Positions 20,883-28,185 of a stretch of 45,666 bases of DNA are shown one piece after another; positions within the stretch are counted from its first letter, which is position 1; the number at the start of each line of letters is the position of its first letter. The notes beneath the pieces were generated by a model. That model saw only the letters and a program-made list of their open reading frames with translations. It did no database searches and was not told the origin of the DNA. Source of the stretch: Blastococcus sp. Lineage in GTDB: Bacteria; Actinomycetota; Actinomycetes; Mycobacteriales; Geodermatophilaceae. The stretch is from contig JAODNN010000088.1 in the NCBI GenBank assembly GCA_025465355.1, positions 1 to 45,666 on the forward strand, read 5' to 3'. The position numbers and the translations under genes are program-made.

Positions 20883-21158
20883 GTGTTCACCGTGGTGGTG
20901 GCGTGGCTGGCCGCCGTGGCCGTCACCGTCGCCGCGGTCCTCTTCGGTCAGACCGCCCGCCACCCGCGCCGGCGTCGCGTCCGGCGCTCAGGCTCGGCCC
21001 GGCTGGGCCTGTTCCTGTCGTTGTCCGGCCCCTGGCTGGCTCTGCTCGGCGCCGCCGGCGCAGGGGCGCTCACCGGCCGATGGCTGGTGGCCGCCGCCTG
21101 GGGCGCGGTGGGTGTGGTGGCGGTGGCGCTGGTCGGTCTGCTGCTCAAGCCGCGCTGA
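20883..21158 (+). CDS. Small membrane protein, unknown function
   Basis: 91 aa from GTG 20883. Three hydrophobic segments are visible: FTVVVAWLAAVAVTVAAVL (2-20), LGLFLSLSGPWLALLGAAGAG (about 41-61) and the final AAWGAVGVVAVALVGLLL, with a basic loop HPRRRRVRRSG between the first two. No recognised motif. It follows the HAD gene by 67 bp on the same strand and could be in the same transcript. The longer in-frame reading from 20673 overlaps the HAD gene and is not supported. Confidence 0.6.
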   Translation: MFTVVVAWLAAVAVTVAAVLFGQTARHPRRRRVRRSGSARLGLFLSLSGPWLALLGAAGAGALTGRWLVAAAWGAVGVVAVALVGLLLKPR

Positions 21159-21277
21159 GTTCGGCAGCAGCGCTCCCGGCGACGTGATCGAGGGGCTGCA
21201 GTTGGCCCGCCGTCGCGAGCACGGCCGGGGTGACTCCGCGCCGGAATGGCTCCGCCGGTGCAGGGCTTGCGGCGTAC

Positions 21278-21967
21278 GTGACGACCATCGGACTCATCGG
21301 CAGTGGAAACATCGGCAGCACCGTCGCCCGGCTCGCGGTCGACGCCGGCCACGACGTGGTGCTCAGCAACAGTCGTGGACCGGAGACCCTCACCGACCTC
21401 GTCAATGAGCTCGGCCCGCGGGCACGAGCGGCCACCGCGGCCCAGGCCGCCGAGGCCGGCGACATCGTCGTGGTAACCGTCCCGCTGAAGGCCTACCGCG
21501 CGGTGCCGGTCGAGCCGCTGCGCGGCAAGGTCATCATCGACACCAACAACTACTACCCCGAGCGCGACGGCCACATCGCCGAGCTCGACGACGAGTCCAC
21601 GACGACCAGCGAACTGCTCCAGGCCCACCTGCCGGAGTCGCGCGTCGTGAAGGCCTTCAACAACATCTACTTCGCCCACCTCGGCAGCCTGCAGCGTCCC
21701 GCGGGAGACCCCGCGCGCTCCGTGCTCCCGATCGCCGGCGACGACCAGGCGGCCAAGCAGACGGTGACCGAGTTCCTCGACTCCATCGGGTACGACGCCT
21801 ACGACGTCGGCCCGCTCCCGGAGGGCTGGCGCTACCAGCGTGACACCCCGGCGTACGTCACGCCCTACTTCGCGCCGGGAGGCGACCGCACGGGCCCGGG
21901 TGCCCCGGTCACCGCGGCGCAGCTGAAGGAGAGGCTGGACGCAGCCGTGCGTTACCGGGACATGTGA
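21278..21967 (+). CDS. NADPH-dependent F420 reductase-type dinucleotide-binding protein
   Basis: 229 aa. The N-terminal Rossmann motif TTIGLIGSGNIGSTVARLAVDAG is followed by VVLSNSRGPETL, placing it in the NADP-oxidoreductase coenzyme F420-dependent family. Further marks are IVVVTVPLKAY, IIDTNNYYPERDG and VKAFNNIYF. Members reduce F420 with NADPH or act as NADP-dependent reductases. F420 use is common in actinobacteria, but the substrate here is inferred. GTG 21278 is chosen because it directly precedes the Rossmann strand; the longer reading adds a non-homologous stretch. No clear RBS. Confidence 0.82.
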   Translation: MTTIGLIGSGNIGSTVARLAVDAGHDVVLSNSRGPETLTDLVNELGPRARAATAAQAAEAGDIVVVTVPLKAYRAVPVEPLRGKVIIDTNNYYPERDGHIAELDDESTTTSELLQAHLPESRVVKAFNNIYFAHLGSLQRPAGDPARSVLPIAGDDQAAKQTVTEFLDSIGYDAYDVGPLPEGWRYQRDTPAYVTPYFAPGGDRTGPGAPVTAAQLKERLDAAVRYRDM

Positions 21968-22022
21968 GGTACCGGCGTCACTCGAGTCGGATGTCCCGGA
22001 AGCCGCCTTCACGGCGGGTTCG

Positions 22023-22040
22023 GGGCCGGTGCACCGGCCC
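22023..22040. terminator. Perfect 18-bp palindrome between convergent genes
   Basis: GGGCCGGTGCACCGGCCC is its own reverse complement. It sits midway in the 117-bp gap between the F420-type reductase and the Fic-like gene, which converge. Most simply a bidirectional terminator; a nearby pair GCCGCC/GGCGGG gives a second small stem. Confidence 0.5.
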
Positions 22041-22084
22041 AGCTTCACGGGGTTGCCGTGAGCCGTACTCAGGCCGCGCTGAGT

Positions 22085-22873
22085 TCAGCCCCGCAGCAGG
22101 CTCTCGCAGATCGCCAGGCCCTCCAACGCGCCATGCTCCGTCGCCCGGCAGCAGTGCACGAGCCAGGCGGCCACCCCGTCCGGCTCCCCCGAGCGGTAAC
22201 CGGCGAGGGCGGCCTCGTAGGCGTCCTGCCCCAGCTCGATGAATCCCACCTCGGGTACCGACACCGCCTTCGGATCCAGACCACGGGTGATCCCGGTGAG
22301 CCGGCCGGCGGCACGGGCCACGACGCCGTCCGCACTGCCGAAGGGCGCCAGCGCGGCCAGCTCACCGTGCACGAGGGCGGCCACGAGGACGGCGGGGACC
22401 GTTGTCGTGCCGGTGACCAGCGAGAACAGCCCGGACAACCGCGGGCCGGCATGCGGTGCCGGCCGGCCCAGCTCGGCGTGCCCAGGCAGGTCGGCCGCGG
22501 CGAGGACGTGCAGCCGAGCGAGCACCTGACCGGGCGCGCGTGGCCACGTCTCCACCATCGAGCCGAGCGCGGCCGACGCCCGCAGAGCGCCCTGCACGAC
22601 GGGGTCCTCGACGGCGCCGGAGCGCAGGTCGGCCAGCGGCACCTCGACCCCGGCCAGCGCCGCCGACGCCCGTGCCCCGCGCAGGGCCGATTCGGTGCTC
22701 ACACCGGCCGACTCCCGCCGCAGTACCCGGTGCCCTAGCAGCCGGTCGATCCCGGCGCGGGCAGCGTCGGCGGCGTCCCGTACCCCCGGCAGGGCCAGCA
22801 GCGGGGCCAGCGGATCGGGGGACGTTGCCTGGGCAACGGCTGGGGCGGCGCCTGGTCGGACGGGGATGCTCAC
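22085..22873 (-). CDS. Fic-fold-like conserved actinobacterial protein (Rv3662c-like)
   Basis: 262 aa. The sequence SGAVEDPVVQGALRASAALGSM and the later VHGELAALAPFGSADGVVARAAGRL resemble the Fic domain, where the active motif is HPFxxGNGRxxR. Here the motif is degenerate: no His before PF, and SADG in place of GNGR, so AMP-transfer activity is unlikely. The C-terminus keeps conserved DPKAVSVPEVGF and WLVHCCRA. GTG 22873 is chosen over 22879 because TACCGT lies 7 nt upstream, at leaderless spacing. It occupies the position of Rv3662c next to the ssd-HAD genes. Function unknown; some relatives are labelled oxidoreductase without evidence. Confidence 0.7.
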   Translation of the reverse strand: MSIPVRPGAAPAVAQATSPDPLAPLLALPGVRDAADAARAGIDRLLGHRVLRRESAGVSTESALRGARASAALAGVEVPLADLRSGAVEDPVVQGALRASAALGSMVETWPRAPGQVLARLHVLAAADLPGHAELGRPAPHAGPRLSGLFSLVTGTTTVPAVLVAALVHGELAALAPFGSADGVVARAAGRLTGITRGLDPKAVSVPEVGFIELGQDAYEAALAGYRSGEPDGVAAWLVHCCRATEHGALEGLAICESLLRG

Positions 22874-22880
22874 GCCCACG

Positions 22881-22886
22881 ACGGTA
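22881..22886 (-). promoter_or_regulatory. Putative -10 box, leaderless Fic-like gene
   Basis: On the minus strand TACCGT, 7 nt before GTG 22873. It favours this start over the GTG two codons upstream, which would lie only 1 nt from the box. Confidence 0.45.
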
Positions 22887-22978
22887 CGAGGCGGGATTTC
22901 CCGGCCCGGCGGGGTCCTCGCCGTGGCGTCACCGGTCCCGGACCGTGATCGTCGACCCCGGTCCGCGGCGAGCGTCGG

Positions 22979-23308
22979 TCAGGCGGCGCCCAGGGCATCG
23001 GCGAGGCGGTGATGGACGGCGGCCTCGTCACGCCGGCTCTGCCGCTCCAGCGTGCGGGCCAGCGCCCGGCGCGCCCACCCGTGGGCCGGGGCGAGCTCGA
23101 CCAGCCGGATCAGCGCCTCTTCCGCGCGGCCCAGCTGCGCGGAGCCGAAGTAGGAGCGCGCCAGCAACTCGAGCGCCGCCTCGTTGGACGGTTCCGCCTC
23201 GACGACGCGCGCCAGGATGCGGGCCGCCTCCGTCGGCTGCCCGATCGCGAGGAACAGGTCCGCCCGCAGGTACTCCGAGTGCAGATCGATCTGGAACGGC
23301 TGGGTCAT
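22979..23308 (-). CDS. Small tetratricopeptide-repeat protein
   Basis: 109 aa, nearly all TPR. Units: LHSEYLRADLFLAIGQPTEAARILARV, SNEAALELLARSYFGSAQLGRAEEALIRL, and AHGWARRALARTLERQSRRDEAAVHHRL. A scaffold for protein contacts, soluble, partner unknown. ATG 23308 is chosen because TPR helix 1 begins at once; the upstream extension overlaps an operator-like region and reads as low complexity. The RBS is weak. Divergent from the MftD-like gene. Confidence 0.8.
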   Translation of the reverse strand: MTQPFQIDLHSEYLRADLFLAIGQPTEAARILARVVEAEPSNEAALELLARSYFGSAQLGRAEEALIRLVELAPAHGWARRALARTLERQSRRDEAAVHHRLADALGAA

Positions 23309-23390
23309 ACGTCCGTCAACGGCCAGGGCCACCAGGCCCTTCCCGGGGGTTGCCGCACCGCCCACGGCCCCGGAGGATCGCCTCGCCCAC

Positions 23391-23411
23391 GCGTGACACT
23401 CAGTGCCACGC
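23391..23411. promoter_or_regulatory. Operator-like palindrome upstream of the MftD-like gene
   Basis: GCGTGACACT and AGTGCCACGC flank a single C, and 9 of 10 positions pair. It ends 16 bp before ATG 23428. The geometry suits a TetR- or GntR-type dimer. No regulator gene of this sort lies beside it. Confidence 0.55.
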
Positions 23412-23427
23412 CGTGCATCATGACCGC

Positions 23428-24603
23428 ATGGCGAGCACCAAGGACTGGTTCGAGACGGTCGCCGAAGCGCAGGCCAGGGCCAAGAAGCGGCTTCCCCGGT
23501 CGGTGTACCTGGCGCTGGTCGCCGGAACCGAGAAGGGCCTCACCAGCCGCGACAACGAGCTGGCCTTCGACGAGCTCGGCTTCCGGCCGCACATGGCGGA
23601 CCTGCCGGAGAAGCGGGAGCTGGCGACCACCGTCATGGGGCAGGACGTCTCGTTCCCGGTGCTGATCTCTCCCACCGGCGTCCAGGCCGTGCACCCGGAC
23701 GGCGAGGTCGCCGTCGCCCGGGCCGCCGCCGCGGAGGGCACTGCGATGGGGCTCTCCTCGTTCGCGAGCAAGCCGGTCGAGGAGGTCGCCGCCGCCAACC
23801 CCCAGCTGTTCTTCCAGATGTACTGGTGTGGCGACCGCGACCGCATCCTGGCTCGCGCCGAGCGCGCGCGGGCCGCCGGCGCGAAGGGCCTCATCGTCAC
23901 GCTGGACTGGTCGTTCGCGAGCCGCCGCGACTGGGGTGCCCCGCCGATCCCCGAGAAGATCGACCTCAAGAACGCGGTGAAGTTCGCGCCGGAGGTCCTG
24001 CGCAAGCCCCGCTGGCTGGCCACCTTCGTGCGATCGGGCGCTCTCCCCGACCTGACCGTCCCGAACATGGCCCTGCCCGGCGAGCCGGCCCCCGGCTTCT
24101 TCGGCGCGTACTTCGAGTGGATGCAGACCCCGCTTGCCCGCTGGGAGGACATCGCCTGGCTGCGCGAGAAGTGGGACGGCCCGTTCATGGTCAAGGGCAT
24201 CAGCCGGCCGGACGACGCCCGCCGCGCGGTCGACGCCGGGGTCACCGCGATCTCCGTCTCCACCCATGGCGGCAACAACCTCGACGGCACGCCGGGAGCG
24301 ATCCGCTCCCTCCCGGGTGTCGTCGACGCGGTCGGTGACCGGGTGGAGGTGCTGCTCGACGGCGGCGTCCGCCGCGGCAGCGACGTCGTCAAGGCGATGG
24401 CACTGGGCGCCAGGGCCGTGATGATCGGCCGGGCCTACCTGTGGGGCATGGCGGCCAACGGTGAGCGAGGCGTCCAGAACGTGCTGTCGATCCTCAGGTC
24501 GGGCATGAACGAGACCCTCATGGGGCTCGGGAAGTCCTCGGTGCACGACCTGACCCGCGAGGACGTCCTCGTGCCGCCAGGTTTCACCCGGGACTGGAGC
24601 TGA
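23428..24603 (+). CDS. mftD: FMN-dependent alpha-hydroxy-acid oxidase family, MftD-like
   Basis: 391 aa TIM-barrel flavoprotein. The start ASTKDWFETVAEAQARAKKR and the stretches LISPTGVQAVHPDGE, VSTHGGNNLDGT (catalytic His kept, the usual GGRQ replaced by GGNN), DGGVRRGSDVVKA and ARAVMIGRAYLWG agree with MftD, which oxidises the mycofactocin precursor AHDP to pre-mycofactocin. The usual lactate/glycolate oxidases carry GGRQLD, so the GGNN form argues for MftD. The other mycofactocin genes (mftA, B, C, E, F) are not in the window, so it could be a stand-alone paralogue with another substrate. No strong RBS. An MFS transporter follows 55 nt later. Confidence 0.72.
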   Translation: MASTKDWFETVAEAQARAKKRLPRSVYLALVAGTEKGLTSRDNELAFDELGFRPHMADLPEKRELATTVMGQDVSFPVLISPTGVQAVHPDGEVAVARAAAAEGTAMGLSSFASKPVEEVAAANPQLFFQMYWCGDRDRILARAERARAAGAKGLIVTLDWSFASRRDWGAPPIPEKIDLKNAVKFAPEVLRKPRWLATFVRSGALPDLTVPNMALPGEPAPGFFGAYFEWMQTPLARWEDIAWLREKWDGPFMVKGISRPDDARRAVDAGVTAISVSTHGGNNLDGTPGAIRSLPGVVDAVGDRVEVLLDGGVRRGSDVVKAMALGARAVMIGRAYLWGMAANGERGVQNVLSILRSGMNETLMGLGKSSVHDLTREDVLVPPGFTRDWS

Positions 24604-24658
24604 CCCCGATCCGCCGGACGCGGGAAGAAAGCCTCCGCCAGGGCACTTGCCCGTAGTC

Positions 24659-25903
24659 ATGCAGTCCCACGGACCGTCCCGGTCGACCGCCTTCTGGTCC
24701 GTCGCCGTGCTCCTGGTCCTCGTGCTCGCCGCGTCCGGGGTGCCCTCGCCGCTGTACCGGGTCTATCAGGAGCGCTTCGGGTTCAGCTCCGGCGTGCTCA
24801 CGACGGTGTTCGCGGTCTACGCGTTCGCGCTGCTCATGGCGCTGCTGGTCGTCGGCGCCCTGTCCGACCACATCGGGCGTCGTCCGGTGCTGGCCGGCGG
24901 CCTGCTGCTGGAGGCCGGCGCCATGGTGCTGTTCCTCCTGGCCGGGGACGTCGGCTGGCTCATGGCGGCCCGGATCGTCCAGGGCCTGGCGACCGGCGCG
25001 ATGACCGGCGCCCTCGGCGCTGCCCTCCTGGACTTCCAGAGCAGCGACCGCCCGCTCGGCCCGCTGGTCAACAGCGCGTCGCCGGGGTTCGGCCTCTCCC
25101 TGGGCGCGGTCGGGGCCGGTCTGCTCGTCGAGTTCGTACCCGCCCCCACCGATTGGGTGTTCGGCGTCCTGACGGCGGTCTTCGTGCTGGCGGCGCTCGC
25201 CGTGCTGCGGTTGCCCGAGTCCTCGCCGCGGCTGCCCGGCGCCCTGGCGTCGCTGCGCCCGCAGGTCCACGTCCCGCCGGCGCAGCGCGCCGCCTTCTTC
25301 GTCGTGCTGCCCTGCCTGGCGGCCACGTGGGCGCTGGGCGGCCTGTACGCCTCGCTCGGGCCGTCGCTCGTGGCCGGCGTCTTCGGCCTCGACGATCACC
25401 TGGTCGGGAGCCTGCTCATCCTGGCCCTCAACGGCACCGGTCTGGTCGGCTCGCTGACCATGCGCGGCCTGGCTCCCGAGTGGGGCATGGTCGTCGGCGC
25501 GCTGGTCTTCGCCGGCGGCGTCGGCGGCACCATCGGCGCGCTGGCGGCCGGCTCGTTGCCGCTGTTCTTCGTCGCCGCCGTCGTGTCCGGCTTCGGCTTC
25601 GGCTCGGCCTTCCTGGGCGCCATGGCGACGGTGACCCGCGGCGTGGCACCGGGCGAGCGGGCGGGGCTGCTGTCCAGCGTGTTCATCGTCAGCTACCTGA
25701 TGTTCAGCGTCCCGGCGATCGCCGCCGGGATCGCCGCGGGCGTCGTCGGGCTGACCCGGACGGCGGAGATCTACAGCGCCGGCGTCATCGTGCTCGCGCT
25801 GTCGGCCGCAGCCGCCCTGCTGGTCCGCCGCCGCACGGCGGACGAGCCGGCCCTCCCCGACACGGAGAACGAGGACGAGGACGCCGACGCGTTCGCCGCC
25901 TGA
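24659..25903 (+). CDS. MFS transporter
   Basis: 414 aa with about 12 hydrophobic segments in two bundles. Motif A between helices 2 and 3 is GALSDHIGRRPVL; helix 4 has ARIVQGLATGAMTGALGAAL. It is probably a proton-coupled exporter or uptake system of unknown substrate. The acidic C-terminal tail (TENEDEDADAF) is unusual. ATG 24659 is preferred over TTG 24647, though neither has a strong RBS. Same strand as the MftD-like gene, so possibly co-transcribed. Confidence 0.85.
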   Translation: MQSHGPSRSTAFWSVAVLLVLVLAASGVPSPLYRVYQERFGFSSGVLTTVFAVYAFALLMALLVVGALSDHIGRRPVLAGGLLLEAGAMVLFLLAGDVGWLMAARIVQGLATGAMTGALGAALLDFQSSDRPLGPLVNSASPGFGLSLGAVGAGLLVEFVPAPTDWVFGVLTAVFVLAALAVLRLPESSPRLPGALASLRPQVHVPPAQRAAFFVVLPCLAATWALGGLYASLGPSLVAGVFGLDDHLVGSLLILALNGTGLVGSLTMRGLAPEWGMVVGALVFAGGVGGTIGALAAGSLPLFFVAAVVSGFGFGSAFLGAMATVTRGVAPGERAGLLSSVFIVSYLMFSVPAIAAGIAAGVVGLTRTAEIYSAGVIVLALSAAAALLVRRRTADEPALPDTENEDEDADAFAA

Positions 25904-25923
25904 GTGCGGTCAGCTGCCCGTTC

Positions 25924-26418
25924 CTAGGACCGCCGCACCGAGTCGAGGAAGGCGAGTGCCCGATCCCGCAGGCCAGCCGCCAGCTCCACCACTACCTCCG
26001 CCGGGTTCCGGTCCCGGAGCCAGGGCGGGATCTCCGTGCGCACGCGGTGGGCACAGCCCAGGTCGGCGCAGATGTAGGTGCCGACGGTGTCGCCGTTCCG
26101 GCCGGCGGCTCCTGACCGCCGCGCGGTGAAGAGGGACACCGCATCGCCGGACCGGGGTGTCTGACACAGCAGGCACATCGCGGGTGTGCGGCTGGACATC
26201 CGCGTCTCGGCGGCGCGGAGCGCGATCCCCACCGGCGCGTCGTCCACCGGCAGGACCAGGTAGCCGCGGAGCGGGGCCTTCGGGTCGCGCCAGCCCAGCA
26301 GTTCCAGCCCCGCCCACTCCGTCGCCTCGAAGCCGCGCGGCAGTGTCAGGCCCTCGGCCTCCCCGCGTGAGCAGTTCACCAACGAGCGTCGTACCTGCTG
26401 CTCGGTCAGCGGCTTCAC
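25924..26418 (-). CDS. FBP-domain (FusB/EF-G-binding-like) zinc protein
   Basis: 164 aa. The C-terminal half has a treble-clef zinc site (MCLLCQTPR, then YICADLGCAHRVR), as in the FBP_C domain of EF-G-binding proteins of the FusB type, which free EF-G from stalled ribosomes. The N-terminal half (TEQQVRRSLVNCSRGEAEGLTLP) and DWWDP-like part ELLGWRDPKAPLRGYLV are typical of actinobacterial FBP proteins. Its GTG overlaps the stop of def by 4 nt. Def also acts at the ribosome exit, so the coupling fits a translation-linked role. Direct binding to EF-G is inference from the family. Confidence 0.8.
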   Translation of the reverse strand: MKPLTEQQVRRSLVNCSRGEAEGLTLPRGFEATEWAGLELLGWRDPKAPLRGYLVLPVDDAPVGIALRAAETRMSSRTPAMCLLCQTPRSGDAVSLFTARRSGAAGRNGDTVGTYICADLGCAHRVRTEIPPWLRDRNPAEVVVELAAGLRDRALAFLDSVRRS

Positions 26419-26972
26419 GCGGGCAGTTCTCCCGAGGGCCCGGCGGCCAGCGCCAGCAGCCGCTCCCGGACGTCCTCGGGAAGCAGGTCGACGTAGACCG
26501 TGCCGTCGAGGTGGTCGACCTCGTGCTGCAGACAGCGCGCGGCCATGCCGCTGGCCTCGATCGTCACCGGCTCGCCCGAGAGGTCGACGCCGTCCACGCG
26601 CGCGCGGAACGCCCGCGGCAGCTCGGCGTACGGGCCCGGCACGGACAGGCAGCCCTCCTCGGTGATCTCGAAGGCGGCCTCGTCCTCGCGAGGTTCGAGC
26701 ACAGCGAGGACCGGATTGATCACGTAGCCGACGACGTCCTCGCCGTCGGCGTCCGGGCAGTCGATGACGAAGACCCGGGCGTCGACGCCGATCTGGTTGG
26801 CCGCCAGACCCACACCGTCGGCCGCGGTCATGCTCGCGAACATGTCGAGCACCAACCGGCGCAGCCCCTCGTCGAACACGGTCACCGGTGCGCACGCACG
26901 GTGCAGCACCGGGTTGCTCCCGTAGGTCACGATCGGCCGGGCGAGGCCGTCATAACGGCCGAACAGGCGCAT
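26415..26972 (-). CDS. def: Peptide deformylase
   Basis: 185 aa metalloenzyme that removes the formyl group from the N-terminal Met of new proteins. All three motifs are intact: GVGLAANQ (53-60), EGCLS (106-110) and HEVDH (150-154), supplying the Cys and two His metal ligands and the catalytic Glu. ATG 26972 is preceded by TAGGAT at 8 nt and no good Shine-Dalgarno, so the mRNA is probably leaderless. The gene is coupled to the FBP protein behind it. Actinobacteria often hold more than one def, so this may be a second copy. Confidence 0.95.
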   Translation of the reverse strand: MRLFGRYDGLARPIVTYGSNPVLHRACAPVTVFDEGLRRLVLDMFASMTAADGVGLAANQIGVDARVFVIDCPDADGEDVVGYVINPVLAVLEPREDEAAFEITEEGCLSVPGPYAELPRAFRARVDGVDLSGEPVTIEASGMAARCLQHEVDHLDGTVYVDLLPEDVRERLLALAAGPSGELPA

Positions 26973-26980
26973 GTCCGCCA

Positions 26981-26986
26981 ATCCTA
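26981..26986 (-). promoter_or_regulatory. Putative -10 box, leaderless def
   Basis: On the minus strand TAGGAT, 8 nt before ATG 26972. Confidence 0.5.
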
Positions 26987-27250
26987 GGGACGACGACGCG
27001 CGACGCGGGAACCCGCGGGCAGCAACCGGTCGTTCGCCGGGCACCCAAGGTGACGGCGCGACGAGCGTCCGACGTTTCGCTCGCCGCCGTTCCACAAACC
27101 TCGGCTGATCGACCAATGTGGCTGACCGGACGGCGCCCCTACGGTTCGTCCATAGGATCGGCCGGTCCCGACGCCGGCGCGAACGTCGAGACCCGCGGAT
27201 CCGCGACCCCGCCGGCTCCCCGCCGGCATGCCTCTGGCGAGGAGAAAGGC
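26987..27250. other. Divergent gap between def and the PAS-ANTAR gene
   Basis: 264 bases with no gene. A TAGGAT at 27153-27158 on the plus strand could be a -10 for the PAS-ANTAR gene, giving a leader of about 85 nt. A good GGAG lies just before ATG 27251. No hairpin strong enough to call a riboswitch or terminator was seen. Confidence 0.4.
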
Positions 27251-27991
27251 ATGTCCTCTCCGGCACTCAGCCGCCACCGCCCGCCTCGTTCCCTGCAGCC
27301 CGACGGCCCGCCCCTGACGGCGGCGCGCGAACCGCGGTCGCCGGCACCTTCCGATGCGGCAAGTCCGCGGCTTGCCGGCCGCTACCGCTATGACCGGCGG
27401 AGCAGCACATGGTGGTGGTCCGCGGAGATGTTCGCCCTGCAGGGTGTGTTCCCCGGTACGGCAGAGCCGTGCACCGAAGCGCTCCTCGAGCACCAGCACC
27501 CCGACGACCGGACCCGGATCCTCGACGCCCTCACGGGCGCCTGCAGGACGGCGCGGCCGTTCACCGTGCGCAGCCGTGTCCTCGGCCCGGACGGGGGTCA
27601 GCGCGAGGTGGTCCTGGTCGGGGAACCCGCGCTGGACGGCGACGGCAGCGTGACCGCCGTCGAGGGCGTGTGCGTCGACATCACCGACTGTGTGCCCGTC
27701 GACGCCACCGCGGTGCAGGTGCAGGCCCTGCAGACCGAGGTCGAGCAGATGCGCGCCGCCATGGCCAGCAGGGCGGCCATCGAGCAGGCCAAGGGGATTC
27801 TCATGCTGCTCACCAATTGCAGCGACAAGGTGGCCTTCGACCTGCTGACGCACATCTCCAGCCACACCCACCGCAAGGTCCGCGACGTGGCGACGTCCAT
27901 CACCGAGTCGGCCGCGGGCCACAGCCGGCTGCCGGAGGACGTCCGCCACATCCTGCGCGACGCCTGCCCGCCGGAGCAGTCCCTGCACTGA
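27251..27991 (+). CDS. PAS-ANTAR RNA-binding regulator
   Basis: 246 aa. Residues 1-50 are disordered. Residues about 55-150 are a PAS fold (WWWSAEMFALQGVFPG, then HPDDRTRILDAL and VVLVGEPALDGDGSVTAVEGVCVDIT), without a clear cofactor residue. After a helix, residues about 165-228 are an ANTAR domain (QMRAAMASRAAIEQAKGIL, then AFDLLTHISSHTHRKVRDVA). ANTAR domains bind paired stem-loops in mRNA leaders and usually prevent termination. Here the sensor is a PAS domain, as in many actinobacterial GAF/PAS-ANTAR proteins. No histidine kinase or obvious target lies adjacent. Confidence 0.88.
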   Translation: MSSPALSRHRPPRSLQPDGPPLTAAREPRSPAPSDAASPRLAGRYRYDRRSSTWWWSAEMFALQGVFPGTAEPCTEALLEHQHPDDRTRILDALTGACRTARPFTVRSRVLGPDGGQREVVLVGEPALDGDGSVTAVEGVCVDITDCVPVDATAVQVQALQTEVEQMRAAMASRAAIEQAKGILMLLTNCSDKVAFDLLTHISSHTHRKVRDVATSITESAAGHSRLPEDVRHILRDACPPEQSLH

Positions 27992-28041
27992 CCCGTCTCG
28001 AGCTCCCGGCCGGCCGGTTCGTCGGCGCAGCCGCTGACCGC

Positions 28042-28055
28042 GCGGACGCGTCCGC
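28042..28055. repeat. 14-bp perfect palindrome after the PAS-ANTAR gene
   Basis: GCGGACGCGTCCGC lies in the 194-bp gap between the PAS-ANTAR stop and the acyltransferase start. It is 50 bp past the stop and could be part of a terminator; nothing else was seen in the gap. Confidence 0.35.
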
Positions 28056-28185
28056 CGCGCCCGTCGCCACGCGCCCTCGGGTGCCCTGGGTCCGACCACT
28101 CCTCCAAAGTTCGGGATGATGCAGGCACGGCAGTGGCCGGTGGACGCGACCACCGGCCCGGTGCGCCGGACGAGGAGGAGCCCGG

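Noticed and set aside
21150-22087. GCCGCGCTGAGTTC occurs at 21150-21163 and at 22074-22087
   Set aside because: A 14-base match is expected by chance among all pairs of positions in a window of this size and base bias; no target duplications or mobile gene lie between.
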